Part shown: in pieces, positions 37,145 to 45,993 of the stretch
How positions within the stretch are numbered: position 1 is the first letter of the stretch
Layout of the letters: each line of letters opens with the position of its first letter
Assembly (NCBI RefSeq): GCF_014836935.1
Contig: NZ_JACSPW010000017.1
Span: forward strand, 1-64,000
Length of the DNA: 64,000 nt
Direction: 5' to 3'
Source of the DNA: Solibacillus merdavium
GTDB lineage: Bacteria; Bacillota; Bacilli; Bacillales_A; Planococcaceae
Made by a program: the position numbers and the translations under genes
Notes under the pieces: generated by a model
The model's input: only the letters and a program-made list of their open reading frames with translations
What the model was told of the DNA's origin: nothing
Database searches by the model: none

Positions 37145-37177
37145 ACGGCATCCTTAATTATGGATGTCGTTTTTTTA
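37145..37177 (+). terminator. Terminator of the 73-aa gene
   Basis: ACGGCATCC (37145-37153) / GGATGTCGT (37162-37170) with one wobble, then seven T. Confidence 0.85.
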
Positions 37178-37300
37178 TTCAAATTTGCATTGTTCTTAAC
37201 ACAAGTTAGTTGGACTTTGTCAGTTAAAATTACTACTTTTTCATTTTATTTTTCGCTATACTATCGATATTGATTTGAAAAACAGGTGGAGGAGTTTCGC

Positions 37301-38083
37301 ATGACAAATGATAGGACTGTTTTAACAGATGAAATTCTTCATTTTCTATATCGTAATGCATCATTTCAGGCTTTAGAAGAAGAGCAGCAACAAATACTTT
37401 TAGCTAAATTTAAGCATGAACCATTGTTTAAAGAAGTAGTTGAAATTTCCATTGCTCTTGAAGAAATGATTGAAGAAGTAGAGGCAACGCTGCCCAAAAT
37501 ACAGGATAAGGACTTTTTATTTCCACAAGAACAGCAAAAACTATTACTGAAGAATCGAACAGTAACGTGTGGAAATGTATTGTACGTTCCTTTTGATGAA
37601 ATGGAAAATCTATACTCACCTATGATTGTGATTGTACAGCAATCTGACTCAATGAGTGAGTATGAAAGCTTTAGTAAAGGAACAATTCTGCCCTTGTTTA
37701 ACCTTTGTGCTTTGCAAAAGAGGGATCTAATTATTCTTCCGTTTAGTCATACAATAGCTGAACCTCTTATCTTTAAAAAGGGAGCTCTGCAGATTACATT
37801 GTTTGAACGCTTCTTATACAAACATTTAAATGGTAATGCACAAATTGTCCCAGCTTTACAGAAGGCACTTGATCTATTTGACCAGGACAAAATCAATAAT
37901 CAACGCGATTTAATGATCATTACGGACAATCAGTTTAACGATTTCCAACCATTAATTGAATCGGATTTCACGGAGCGTTTACGCGAACTGTCCATAGATA
38001 TATCTGTTATAGCAATGAGTGAAACTGACTTTGAAGTACAGCCTATACCATTTGCAGATAAAGTATTTTTTGCAAATGAATAA
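37301..38083 (+). CDS. VWA-like protein with degenerate metal site
   Basis: 260 aa. The N-terminal 100 residues are helical and acidic. From about residue 107 the pattern resembles a von Willebrand A domain: hydrophobic strand MIVIV, then QQSDSMSE where DxSxS would be the MIDAS, then RDLIILPFS, and later RDLMIITDNQFND in the position of the ITDG strand. The first MIDAS Asp is Gln (Q113), so canonical metal binding is doubtful. Cytoplasmic. ATG 37301 with GGTGGAGGAG upstream. Related CoxE/VWA proteins often partner MoxR ATPases, but none is adjacent. Moderate confidence in the fold. Confidence 0.7.
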   Translation: MTNDRTVLTDEILHFLYRNASFQALEEEQQQILLAKFKHEPLFKEVVEISIALEEMIEEVEATLPKIQDKDFLFPQEQQKLLLKNRTVTCGNVLYVPFDEMENLYSPMIVIVQQSDSMSEYESFSKGTILPLFNLCALQKRDLIILPFSHTIAEPLIFKKGALQITLFERFLYKHLNGNAQIVPALQKALDLFDQDKINNQRDLMIITDNQFNDFQPLIESDFTERLRELSIDISVIAMSETDFEVQPIPFADKVFFANE

Positions 38084-38094
38084 GTATTGAAATG

Positions 38095-38121
38095 ACGAAT
38101 CCGAAATGGGTTCGTTTTTAT
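38095..38121 (+). terminator. Terminator of the VWA-like gene
   Basis: ACGAATCC (38095-38102) / GGGTTCGT (38108-38115, one wobble) with a GAAAT loop and a T tract. Confidence 0.75.
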
Positions 38122-38213
38122 TTGGGTATTTTTATGTGAAGCAAGGAATTTCCAGCAGATATGCGGAATATTAAATGGAGGGGTACATAAATAGAGAGAA
38201 ATGGAGTGTTACG

Positions 38214-39413
38214 ATGTATACAGCTTATTGTAGAACATTTCAAAGTTCGATGCGTATTGGTATGAAGCTGATGAACTGGAGAAAGCCTGATTTACTGCAA
38301 GGCGAAAACAGTATATTGAAATTACCGGTACTTATCCAGAAGTTAAATTTGAAGACTGTCCTGATTATTACAGATGAAGGGATTAATAAGCTCCAATTGA
38401 TGGATTCATTATTAGTAGAACTGCATGAGCAAAATATTGAGTACGTCATCTACAGTAAAACTGTGCCAAACCCGACATTCACTAATATTGAGGAAGCATT
38501 GGCACTTTATTATTTGCATGATTGTGAGGGGATTATTGCCTTTGGAGGGGGATCGCCGATAGATTGTGCAAAAGCGGTCGCGGCTCGTATCGCACAACCT
38601 ACAAAATCTATTCCTGATTTAAAAGGCTTATTTAAAGTAAGAAAAGAAATACCGCCCTTCTTTGCAGTTCCTACAACGGCCGGTACTGGAAGTGAGGGAA
38701 CGATTGCAGCAGTTGTTTCAAATAGTGATACACATGAAAAGTTTGCCATTATGGATCCTGTACTTGTACCGCATTATGCTGTTCTAGATCCTGTATTGAC
38801 TGTTAATTTACCGCCACACATCACTTCTACAACAGGAATGGACGCATTAACACATGCTGTAGAAGCCTATATAGGAAAAAGCAATACTGAAGAAACAAGA
38901 AAATATGCCAGAGAAGCTGTTATTCTTATTTTTAAGCACTTGTTAAGGGCATATGAGGATGGGTCCGATATGAAAGCGAGGGCTGAAATGCAACGCGCCT
39001 CTTATTTAGCAGGGCTTGCATTTACACGCGCCTATGTTGGTTATGTTCATGCAATCGCGCATACGTTAGGTGGCTTTTATCAAATTCCCCACGGCTTTGC
39101 AAATGCTGTAATTTTACCGCATGTCCTGCGTTTTTACGGGGATAGTGCAACAAAGCCATTAGCCGAACTTGCCAATATTGTAGGAATCGGGAATATTAAT
39201 GATAATGACGAAAGAAAAGCTCAGCTATTTATAGAGGAGATTGAAGCATTAAATCTAAAAATGAATATACCTTCGAAAATAAAGGGAATCACCAACCGAG
39301 ATGTGCCATTAATGGTCGAGCGTGCTATACAGGAGGCGAATCCGTTGTATCCTGTCCCACGAATTTTAAATGAAGATGAATTGTTTTATTTGTATCAAAT
39401 AATCCAGGAATAA
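38214..39413 (+). CDS. Iron-containing alcohol dehydrogenase
   Basis: 399-aa group III (Fe-dependent) alcohol dehydrogenase. NAD-binding FGGGSPIDCAKAVA, the TTAGTGSEGT motif and the iron ligands in TGMDALTHAVEAYIG, GYVHAIAHTLGG and IPHGFANA are intact. Substrate unknown; could reduce aldehydes or oxidise alcohols or lactaldehyde. Start ATG 38214 with GGAG 7-8 nt upstream. Monocistronic, converging on the amidase gene. Confidence 0.94.
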   Translation: MYTAYCRTFQSSMRIGMKLMNWRKPDLLQGENSILKLPVLIQKLNLKTVLIITDEGINKLQLMDSLLVELHEQNIEYVIYSKTVPNPTFTNIEEALALYYLHDCEGIIAFGGGSPIDCAKAVAARIAQPTKSIPDLKGLFKVRKEIPPFFAVPTTAGTGSEGTIAAVVSNSDTHEKFAIMDPVLVPHYAVLDPVLTVNLPPHITSTTGMDALTHAVEAYIGKSNTEETRKYAREAVILIFKHLLRAYEDGSDMKARAEMQRASYLAGLAFTRAYVGYVHAIAHTLGGFYQIPHGFANAVILPHVLRFYGDSATKPLAELANIVGIGNINDNDERKAQLFIEEIEALNLKMNIPSKIKGITNRDVPLMVERAIQEANPLYPVPRILNEDELFYLYQIIQE

Positions 39414-39420
39414 TTAAAAA

Positions 39421-39466
39421 GGGCTGTGTTAAAGTCAATTTGGACTTATAACACAGCTCATTTTTC
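39421..39466. terminator. Bidirectional terminator, copy B of a dispersed palindrome
   Basis: Long imperfect hairpin with core GCTGTGTTAAAGTC / GACTTATAACACAGC between convergent genes, with an A run before and T run after. It shares its core with the hairpins at 27033 and 45903. Confidence 0.85.
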
Positions 39467-41077
39467 TTATTGTTCAAGTTGGGCATCAAAGTAGTTGAGT
39501 AAACCTTGATAAATTCCAAGTGTTGCTTGTTCTCGGTAGTAATCTGTAGTAATTGCTCGTTCTTCAGATGGATTACTTAAATAGCCTAGCTCCAATAAAA
39601 TAGCGTTTTGACGGTTTTCACGCAATACTAAATAATCACCAAAGCGTGCTCCGCGGTCTTTAAGGTCAACTTTGGATGCGAGTCCTGCATGAACATATTC
39701 GGCAAGTTCCTGCTGATAGCTATTCGTATAATAAGTTGTAAAGCCACTAACAGAACTATCTTCAATTGCATCATAGTGAATGCTGATGAATGCATCGGCA
39801 TTTGTCTGATGCGAAACAGCGACACGTTTTCGCAAGTCGACAAACACATCGGACTCACGTGTCATCACAACATTTGCACCAGCAGCTTGCAGTTTAGATC
39901 TGAGCAATTCTGTTGTCATGATGTTAATATCTTTTTCATCTGTCCCACGAGCTCCTGTAGTCCCACGATCATTTCCGCCATGACCGGCATCCAGTACGAT
40001 CGTTACGCCTTTTAAAGTCCCTTTTTTTCGATCTTCTAACTGTTTTGTATTGTTTTGATAAGTTTGGCCTGTTGCACTACTCTCAGTTACAACCCAGTTT
40101 GCAACATAGGCTGTTCTCCCATCATTTAATTCGATTTTATACCAATCGCCTTCATTTCCCACAATCGGATATGTATTACCAGCATCTGCACGAGTCGCGA
40201 CATTTGAAGAAGTGGATGCAGATTCACGTAAATTTGTCCCGTTATAAATTACTGTGACAAAGTTATTCGCCTCTTCTTGTTCTTTTTCAGAAGATTGTTC
40301 AGATTTCAGCTGTTTTGTAAATGTTCCATAAAAGCTATAAATCCAACCCTTATCTCCTTTTTTATATTCAATTTCAACCCAGTTATGATCCCGGCTAATT
40401 ACTTTAAATTGCTGGCCATTTGTTGCCACGCCAAGTTTTTTTGCGGTTAAATCAGGTTTTTTCCGAATGTTTACGGCATTTACATTAATGGTGAATGTAT
40501 TTGGATCAAATTGCTGAGGTGATACACTCGACTCTTCATTGTTGGTGTTCGAAGGTGTAGAGGGTGTTTCCAATATCGTCTCTTCTTTAATCGTCACATA
40601 TTTTTCAAATACCCAACCGACCAGTTCTCCATTTTGAATTTGAATCCAATCTTGTTCTTGATGTAAAAATTTACTCTCCGTCCCGGAAGAAAGCTTTGTT
40701 AATACCGAAGAAGATAATGACGGACCAGCACGAAGATTTAAATCATTTACTTGAGCAATGACCGTTTTTTCGGATTTAGCAGCCGATTTACTTTCGACTG
40801 ATTTGACTAGCCATGCTGCAACCCATCCTTCAACGTCACCATATTTGACATGTTGCCAATCTCCTTCTTTTTGTATCGACAGCAACTCTGTTCCTTCTTT
40901 TAATGTCTCAAGCACAGGGTAGGAAAGTCCAGGACCTTCACGCAAATATAATTTTTCTGCTTTTACAAATAAGTGCTCGCCATTTGCCGATACTTGGTTA
41001 TTGGAAAAATTATACGGGAGAATGTTTGTAAATAATAATAAAAGTGATAGACCTATTAATATTTTGCTTTTATTCAT
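39467..41077 (-). CDS. SH3b-repeat N-acetylmuramoyl-L-alanine amidase
   Basis: 536-aa secreted wall hydrolase. Signal peptide (about 1-32), four bacterial SH3 repeats (about 33-95, 105-165, 195-255, 275-335; each with a LYLREGP- or LNLRAGP-like core), then an Amidase_3 domain (about 355-530) with zinc ligands in DAGHGG, the Glu after TD (TDEKDIN) and SIHYDA, and catalytic Glu in LLELGYLSNP. It cleaves the MurNAc-L-Ala bond. AAAAGGAGGAAGC precedes ATG 41077. The YrvJ-like amidase beside hisS matches Bacillus. Confidence 0.95.
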   Translation of the reverse strand: MNKSKILIGLSLLLLFTNILPYNFSNNQVSANGEHLFVKAEKLYLREGPGLSYPVLETLKEGTELLSIQKEGDWQHVKYGDVEGWVAAWLVKSVESKSAAKSEKTVIAQVNDLNLRAGPSLSSSVLTKLSSGTESKFLHQEQDWIQIQNGELVGWVFEKYVTIKEETILETPSTPSNTNNEESSVSPQQFDPNTFTINVNAVNIRKKPDLTAKKLGVATNGQQFKVISRDHNWVEIEYKKGDKGWIYSFYGTFTKQLKSEQSSEKEQEEANNFVTVIYNGTNLRESASTSSNVATRADAGNTYPIVGNEGDWYKIELNDGRTAYVANWVVTESSATGQTYQNNTKQLEDRKKGTLKGVTIVLDAGHGGNDRGTTGARGTDEKDINIMTTELLRSKLQAAGANVVMTRESDVFVDLRKRVAVSHQTNADAFISIHYDAIEDSSVSGFTTYYTNSYQQELAEYVHAGLASKVDLKDRGARFGDYLVLRENRQNAILLELGYLSNPSEERAITTDYYREQATLGIYQGLLNYFDAQLEQ

Positions 41078-41182
41078 AGCTTCCTCCTTTTAATTGGTTT
41101 GTACTTTTACAATGCTAAAAATATATACTCCTCTATTATAAAAGTAAATATGACAAAAAATATAGCGTTTTATTGAAAATGG

Positions 41183-41211
41183 TTGACAACTTGACATGAC
41201 ATCATTAAGAT
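41183..41211 (+). promoter_or_regulatory. Promoter of the hisS-aspS operon
   Basis: TTGACA (41183-41188), 17-nt spacer, TAAGAT (41206-41211). Predicted start near 41218, just ahead of the T-box. Confidence 0.75.
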
Positions 41212-41217
41212 TAGTGT

Positions 41218-41496
41218 TAATTTAACAAAAGTAACATTGCCAATGACCAAAAAAGTAGCGGTTGCCAATGCTGAAAAGAGAGGGAAAGACATGGGCTGTA
41301 ATCTTTCCTACAGTATGTAACAGGTGAACAACAGTTGAGAGGCGTTTCCTCGAAAAAATTTCTAGTAGGGGAAGACGGAATCGGCCGTTATCCGAATACG
41401 AGAGGATGTAGAAATACATCAATTAGGGTGGAACCGCGGAAGATGATAATAGCTTTCGTCCCTTGCATTTTTTGCAAGGGGCGGAAGCTTTTTTAT
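41218..41496 (+). ncRNA. T-box leader of hisS-aspS
   Basis: The T-box sequence AGGGTGGAACCGCG is at 41425-41438, followed by a strong terminator (41451-41495; stem from AGCTTTCGTCCC, T tract after). Stem I landmarks: AGTA (about 41250), AGAGAG (about 41277) and an apical GGGCTG loop. The presumed 3' side of the specifier loop reads GAACAAC (41326-41332). Counting as in the tryptophan T-box below gives CAA; shifting by one gives AAC (Asn). No His (CAC/CAT) or Asp (GAC) codon sits there. Uncharged tRNA should favour the antiterminator. Confidence 0.9.
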
Positions 41497-41537
41497 TTTC
41501 CCCGAATGTTTGGTCAAATAAGAGAGGAGTCCTTTTC

Positions 41538-42806
41538 ATGAATTTTAAAGTACCTAAAGGAACACAAGACATTTTACCTGGTCAATCAGAAAAATGGCAG
41601 TATGTAGAGCGTGTCATTAGAGATTTATGCGATAAATACCGTTATAACGAAATTCGTACACCGATGTTTGAATCCACTGAGCTATTTCAACGTGGCGTAG
41701 GTGATACAACTGATATTGTCCAAAAAGAAATGTACACATTTATGGATAAGGGAAATCGTTCGTTAACATTACGTCCGGAAGGCACAGCATCGGCAGTACG
41801 TGCCTATGTCGAACATAAAATGTTTGGTCAAGTAGACCAACCTGTAAAACTTTATTACACAGGACCAATGTTTCGCTATGAACGTCAACAAGCGGGCCGC
41901 TACAGACAATTTGTACAGTTTGGTGTTGAGGCAATCGGTTCAGCCGACCCTGCAATTGATGCCGAGGTAATGGCACTTGCAATGGATGTTTATACAACAC
42001 TCGGTTTAAAAGATTTAAAATTAGTTATTAATTCATTAGGTGACAAAGATACACGTGATGCACACCGCAGTGCATTAATCGCGCATTTCACACCAATAGT
42101 GGGGGAGCTTTGCAGTGATTGTCAAAGCCGTCTGGAAAAAAATCCTTTACGCATTTTAGATTGTAAAGTTGATTCAAAGCATCCAGCGATGGCAACGGCT
42201 CCGGCATTAACGAATTATTTAACGGAAGGATCTGCCGAATACTTTACTAAAGTAAAACAATATTTAGATGTATTAGGGATTTCCTATGAAGTGGATCCAA
42301 ACTTAGTGCGCGGCTTGGATTATTATAACCATACAGCATTTGAAATAATGATTACTGGAGATGGTTTCGGATCAATTACAACACTTTGTGGTGGTGGCCG
42401 CTATAACGGGTTAGTGGAAGATATAGGCGGACCAGAATCACCAGGTATTGGTTTTGCCCTTTCAATTGAACGCCTATTATTGGCGCTTGAAGCGAAAAAC
42501 ATTGAATTGCCTACTGAAAATGAGTTAGATATGTACGTAGTAGCAATGGGTGAAGAGGCGAAATTAAAAGCTGTAGAGCTCGTAAGTACATTCCGTGCAA
42601 AAGGCATTTCAGCAGATATGGATTATTTGGACCGCAAGATGAAAGCACAAATGAAAGCTGCTGACAGAGCCCAAGCAAAGTTTGTCATTGTGCTAGGTGA
42701 GACAGAGCTGGAAGAACAAGTAGTAAATGTAAAAGCAATGAAAACAGGTGATCAGACGAAATTGGAATTCGGTCAGCTTGTACATTACGTTTTAGAAAAC
42801 AAATAG
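41538..42806 (+). CDS. hisS: Histidyl-tRNA synthetase
   Basis: Class II aminoacyl-tRNA synthetase (422 aa) charging tRNA-His. It starts [20 protein letters not shown]; motif 2 is [19 protein letters not shown], the His motifs are [14 protein letters not shown] and [10 protein letters not shown], and motif 3 is [15 protein letters not shown]. Start ATG 41538 with AGAGGAG; an in-frame ATG upstream lies within the T-box terminator. Followed by aspS after 14 nt; both are controlled by the T-box. Confidence 0.98.
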   Translation: MNFKVPKGTQDILPGQSEKWQYVERVIRDLCDKYRYNEIRTPMFESTELFQRGVGDTTDIVQKEMYTFMDKGNRSLTLRPEGTASAVRAYVEHKMFGQVDQPVKLYYTGPMFRYERQQAGRYRQFVQFGVEAIGSADPAIDAEVMALAMDVYTTLGLKDLKLVINSLGDKDTRDAHRSALIAHFTPIVGELCSDCQSRLEKNPLRILDCKVDSKHPAMATAPALTNYLTEGSAEYFTKVKQYLDVLGISYEVDPNLVRGLDYYNHTAFEIMITGDGFGSITTLCGGGRYNGLVEDIGGPESPGIGFALSIERLLLALEAKNIELPTENELDMYVVAMGEEAKLKAVELVSTFRAKGISADMDYLDRKMKAQMKAADRAQAKFVIVLGETELEEQVVNVKAMKTGDQTKLEFGQLVHYVLENK

Positions 42807-42820
42807 TTGGAGGAATTATA

Positions 42821-44587
42821 ATGGCACAAAGAACACATGCATGTGGCTTAGTAACTGCTGCGGAAGCAGGGCAGGAAATTGTTTTAAAAGGTTGGGTACA
42901 AAAACGACGTGATTTAGGTGGATTAATTTTCGTGGATATGCGTGACCGTGAAGGAATCGTACAAGTAGTTTTCGGTGATCAAGCGAAGGATGCATTGGAG
43001 ATAGCGGAAAAAATCCGTAATGAATATGTAATTGAAGTAAAAGGTAAAGTTGTTTTACGTGATGCGTCACAAGTAAATAAAAATATGCAAACAGGCGAAA
43101 TTGAAGTGGTGGCTTCTGAGTTAACAATTATTAACGAAGCAAAGAATCCTCCGTTCGCAATTGATAACAATGTTGAAGTTTCGGAAGAGTTACGCTTAAA
43201 ATATCGTTATTTAGATTTACGTCGTCCAGTAATGTATGACACATTTAAAATGCGTTCAGATGTAACACGTACGATTCGTAACTTCCTGCAAAATGAAGGT
43301 TTTCTTGAAGTGGAGACACCAATCTTAACTAAGTCGACTCCAGAAGGTGCTCGTGACTATTTAGTTCCATCTCGTGTTCATGACGGTGAATTTTATGCGT
43401 TGCCACAATCACCACAGTTATTTAAACAGCTACTAATGGTAGGTGGATTCGAGAAGTACTTCCAAATTGCCCGTTGTTTCCGTGATGAGGACTTGCGTGC
43501 TGACCGTCAACCTGAATTTACACAAGTGGACATCGAAACTTCATTCTTATCAATGGATGAAATTATTGAGATGAACGAACGTCTTTTAACACAAGTTATG
43601 AAAGATGTGAAGGGAATTGATGTTGTAACGCCATTCCCACGTATGAGTTATAAGGAGGCTATGGATCGTTTCGGTTCAGACAAGCCAGATGTACGTTTCG
43701 GATTAGAGTTAAAACAACTTTCTCATATCGTAAAAGACTCAGCGTTCGGTGTATTTGCAAATGCTGTAGTTAATGGCGGAGAAGTGAAAGCAATCAACGT
43801 AAAAGGCGCGGCGGCAAATTACTCTCGTAAGGACATTGATGCATTAGGTGAATTTGCAGGACGATATGGCGCGAAAGGTTTAGCCTGGTTAAAAGTGACA
43901 GAAGAAGGCTTAAATGGCCCAATCGCAAAGTTCTTTGAAGGTGATGCAGCGAACGGGATTATCGAAGCAACTGAAGCACAAGCAGGCGACTTATTATTAT
44001 TCGTTGCAGATAAATCTTCTGTAGTAGCAGATGCACTTGGTGCATTACGTTTAAAATTAGCAAAAGAATTAGGCTTAATCGATGAGTCGAAATTCGAATT
44101 TTTATGGATTGTTGATTGGCCATTATTCGAATACGATGAGGCGGAAGGTCGCTATTATGCAGCGCACCACCCATTCACTCGTCCATTCGATGAAGATTTA
44201 GAGTTAATGAATACAAACCCTAAAGAAGTTCGTGCACAAGCATATGATATCGTATTAAACGGTTATGAGCTTGGTGGGGGATCATTACGTATTTATGAGC
44301 CTGATTTACAAGCGAAAATGTTCGAACTTCTAGGATTCTCTGAAGAAGAGGCACGTGCACAGTTTGGTTTCCTATTGGAAGCGTTTGACTACGGTGTTCC
44401 TCCACATGGTGGTTTAGCAATGGGTCTTGACCGTTTAGTGATGCTACTTGCTGGCCGCACTAACTTACGTGATACAATTGCATTCCCTAAAACAGCAACG
44501 GCAAGCTGTTTATTAACAGAGGCTCCATCACAAGTTTCAGATGCACAGCTAGAAGAGTTAAGTCTTCGCGTCGCTTTGAAAAAATAA
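42821..44587 (+). CDS. aspS: Aspartyl-tRNA synthetase
   Basis: 588-aa bacterial-type AspRS. OB-fold anticodon domain (about 1-105, [19 protein letters not shown]), class II catalytic core with motif 2 [18 protein letters not shown], a GAD insertion (about 290-410) and motif 3 [16 protein letters not shown]. Whether it is discriminating, or also charges tRNA-Asn for GatCAB, cannot be decided by eye, but matters for reading the T-box specifier. TTGGAGGAATT precedes ATG 42821. Confidence 0.98.
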   Translation: MAQRTHACGLVTAAEAGQEIVLKGWVQKRRDLGGLIFVDMRDREGIVQVVFGDQAKDALEIAEKIRNEYVIEVKGKVVLRDASQVNKNMQTGEIEVVASELTIINEAKNPPFAIDNNVEVSEELRLKYRYLDLRRPVMYDTFKMRSDVTRTIRNFLQNEGFLEVETPILTKSTPEGARDYLVPSRVHDGEFYALPQSPQLFKQLLMVGGFEKYFQIARCFRDEDLRADRQPEFTQVDIETSFLSMDEIIEMNERLLTQVMKDVKGIDVVTPFPRMSYKEAMDRFGSDKPDVRFGLELKQLSHIVKDSAFGVFANAVVNGGEVKAINVKGAAANYSRKDIDALGEFAGRYGAKGLAWLKVTEEGLNGPIAKFFEGDAANGIIEATEAQAGDLLLFVADKSSVVADALGALRLKLAKELGLIDESKFEFLWIVDWPLFEYDEAEGRYYAAHHPFTRPFDEDLELMNTNPKEVRAQAYDIVLNGYELGGGSLRIYEPDLQAKMFELLGFSEEEARAQFGFLLEAFDYGVPPHGGLAMGLDRLVMLLAGRTNLRDTIAFPKTATASCLLTEAPSQVSDAQLEELSLRVALKK

Positions 44588-44598
44588 TAAAACAAAGG

Positions 44599-44639
44599 AC
44601 TCGACAGCTTGAAAAGAAGTTTAAAGCTGTCGAGTTTTT
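44599..44639 (+). terminator. hisS-aspS terminator
   Basis: Perfect 12-bp repeat ACTCGACAGCTT (44599-44610) / AAGCTGTCGAGT (44624-44635), then T. Confidence 0.9.
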
Positions 44640-44699
44640 CTAAATATTTCAAGTGAAATAGTACATTTTTATTATTTTGAACTAAAAATGATATTTTAA

Positions 44700-44728
44700 T
44701 TGAATTATCAGAAATTTGATGTTAATAT
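44700..44728 (+). promoter_or_regulatory. Promoter of the 6S RNA
   Basis: TTGAAT (44700-44705), 17-nt spacer, TAATAT (44723-44728). Predicted start near 44735, three bases before the closing stem of the RNA. Confidence 0.75.
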
Positions 44729-44734
44729 CTATTT

Positions 44735-44989
44735 AACACGAATCCTAAAGTGTTCGTCGCTAAATTTGTTACTTAACACTTTTGACCGAACATTAAATCG
44801 TTGGGAGCTACTTATTACCGTAGCGGCAAACATGCCCCATTTGGAGCGGGACGTTTAAAGTTACGACTAGTGCACCCCCTTGCTATTCATGCGGGATCAA
44901 AACGATGTTGTTTAGCAAGACGGCACATTTGGGATTCGTATTTAATTTCTCTACTCTTCGACTAATAAGTTAGAAGGGTATTTTTTTTG
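44735..44989 (+). ncRNA. ssrS: 6S RNA (bsrB/ssrS type)
   Basis: A non-coding stretch between aspS and tcdA with its own promoter and terminator folds into a long rod. The closing stem pairs 44738-44752 with 44924-44939 (12 pairs, a bulge, 3 pairs). A second helix pairs GCTAAA (44759 on) with TTTAGC (44911-44916), flanked by GTC/GAC. A terminal hairpin GCTAC...GTAGC lies near 44798-44815. The mature RNA would be about 205 nt, ending near 44940; a terminator hairpin with eight T follows at 44951-44989. Size, rod shape and location next to aspS fit a Bacillus 6S RNA, which binds the vegetative RNA polymerase. Confidence 0.85.
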
Positions 44990-45133
44990 TTGAAAAATAC
45001 ACTATTTTATTTAACTGGAAGATTAAATTAAAACTTTATCAACACTCGAATACTTTTAATATGTTGCTTGCATATAAGAATTGTTGTCGTTATAATGCCT
45101 AGTAGAATGATAAAGATTGAGGGGTAAAATTAA

Positions 45134-45895
45134 ATGTTACATCAATTTTCACGAAATGAGCTAGCTATCGGTACAGAGGGCTTACAAAAATTAAAAAATA
45201 CAACAGTCGCAATTTTAGGTGTAGGAGGGGTGGGCTCTTTTGCAGCTGAGGCATGTGCACGCAGTGGTATCGGTCGAATAATTTTAGTCGATAAAGATAA
45301 TGTCGATATAACAAATGTAAACCGTCAGTTAGTTGCGTATTTATCAACAGTAGGGAAGTCAAAATCAGCAGTTATGAAAGAACGCATTGCAGATATTAAC
45401 CCAGAATGTGAAGTAATTGATATGCATATGTTCTATACGGAAGAGACATATGAAGAGTTTTTTGCACAGGGGATTGATTATGTTATTGATGCATCCGATA
45501 CAGTCATGTACAAAATTCATATTATGAAGGAATGTTTAAAGCGTGATATTCCAATTATCTCAAGTATGGGTGCAGCTAATAAGATGGACCCAACACGTTT
45601 CCAAATTGCCGATATTTCGAAAACACATACTGATCCACTTGCAAAAGTAATCCGTACTAAGCTCCGTAAAGAGGGTATCAAAAAGGGTATTACAGTTGTG
45701 TTTTCTGATGAATCACCTATTGTTGTACGTCCAGATGTCGCGCAATATGTAGGGAAACCTGAAGCAGAAATTCGTAAAGCAAAATTACCGCCTTCTTCAA
45801 ATGCATTCGTACCATCTGTTGCTGGTTTAATTTCAGCAAGCTGGGTAATCAATACCATTTTAAAAGATGTGGAAATTAACCGCGTTCAAGGATAG
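45134..45895 (+). CDS. tcdA: tRNA threonylcarbamoyladenosine dehydratase TcdA
   Basis: E1-like ATP-dependent enzyme (253 aa) that cyclises t6A37 to ct6A in tRNAs reading ANN codons. ATP-binding GVGGVGSFAAEACARSG, DKDNVDITNVNRQ and the SSMGAANKMDPTRF segment are family marks. The catalytic-Cys position of some homologues is not obvious, as in other Bacillus YrvM proteins. TTGAGGGGTAAA precedes ATG 45134. It follows the 6S RNA, as yrvM does in Bacillus. Confidence 0.95.
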   Translation: MLHQFSRNELAIGTEGLQKLKNTTVAILGVGGVGSFAAEACARSGIGRIILVDKDNVDITNVNRQLVAYLSTVGKSKSAVMKERIADINPECEVIDMHMFYTEETYEEFFAQGIDYVIDASDTVMYKIHIMKECLKRDIPIISSMGAANKMDPTRFQIADISKTHTDPLAKVIRTKLRKEGIKKGITVVFSDESPIVVRPDVAQYVGKPEAEIRKAKLPPSSNAFVPSVAGLISASWVINTILKDVEINRVQG

Positions 45896-45902
45896 TATAA
45901 GG

Positions 45903-45949
45903 AAAAAGCTGTGTAAAAAGTCAAAATGACTTTTTACACAGCTTTTTTT
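45903..45949. terminator. Bidirectional terminator, copy C of a dispersed palindrome
   Basis: Perfect arms of about 18 bp (45904-45922 region / 45927-45946) with core AGCTGTGTAAAAAGTCA, then seven T. It lies between convergent tcdA and the chemoreceptor gene. Confidence 0.9.
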
Positions 45950-45993
45950 CGTAAAGGATGTCTACTGAGATGTCCTTTCGGATACCTATATAT

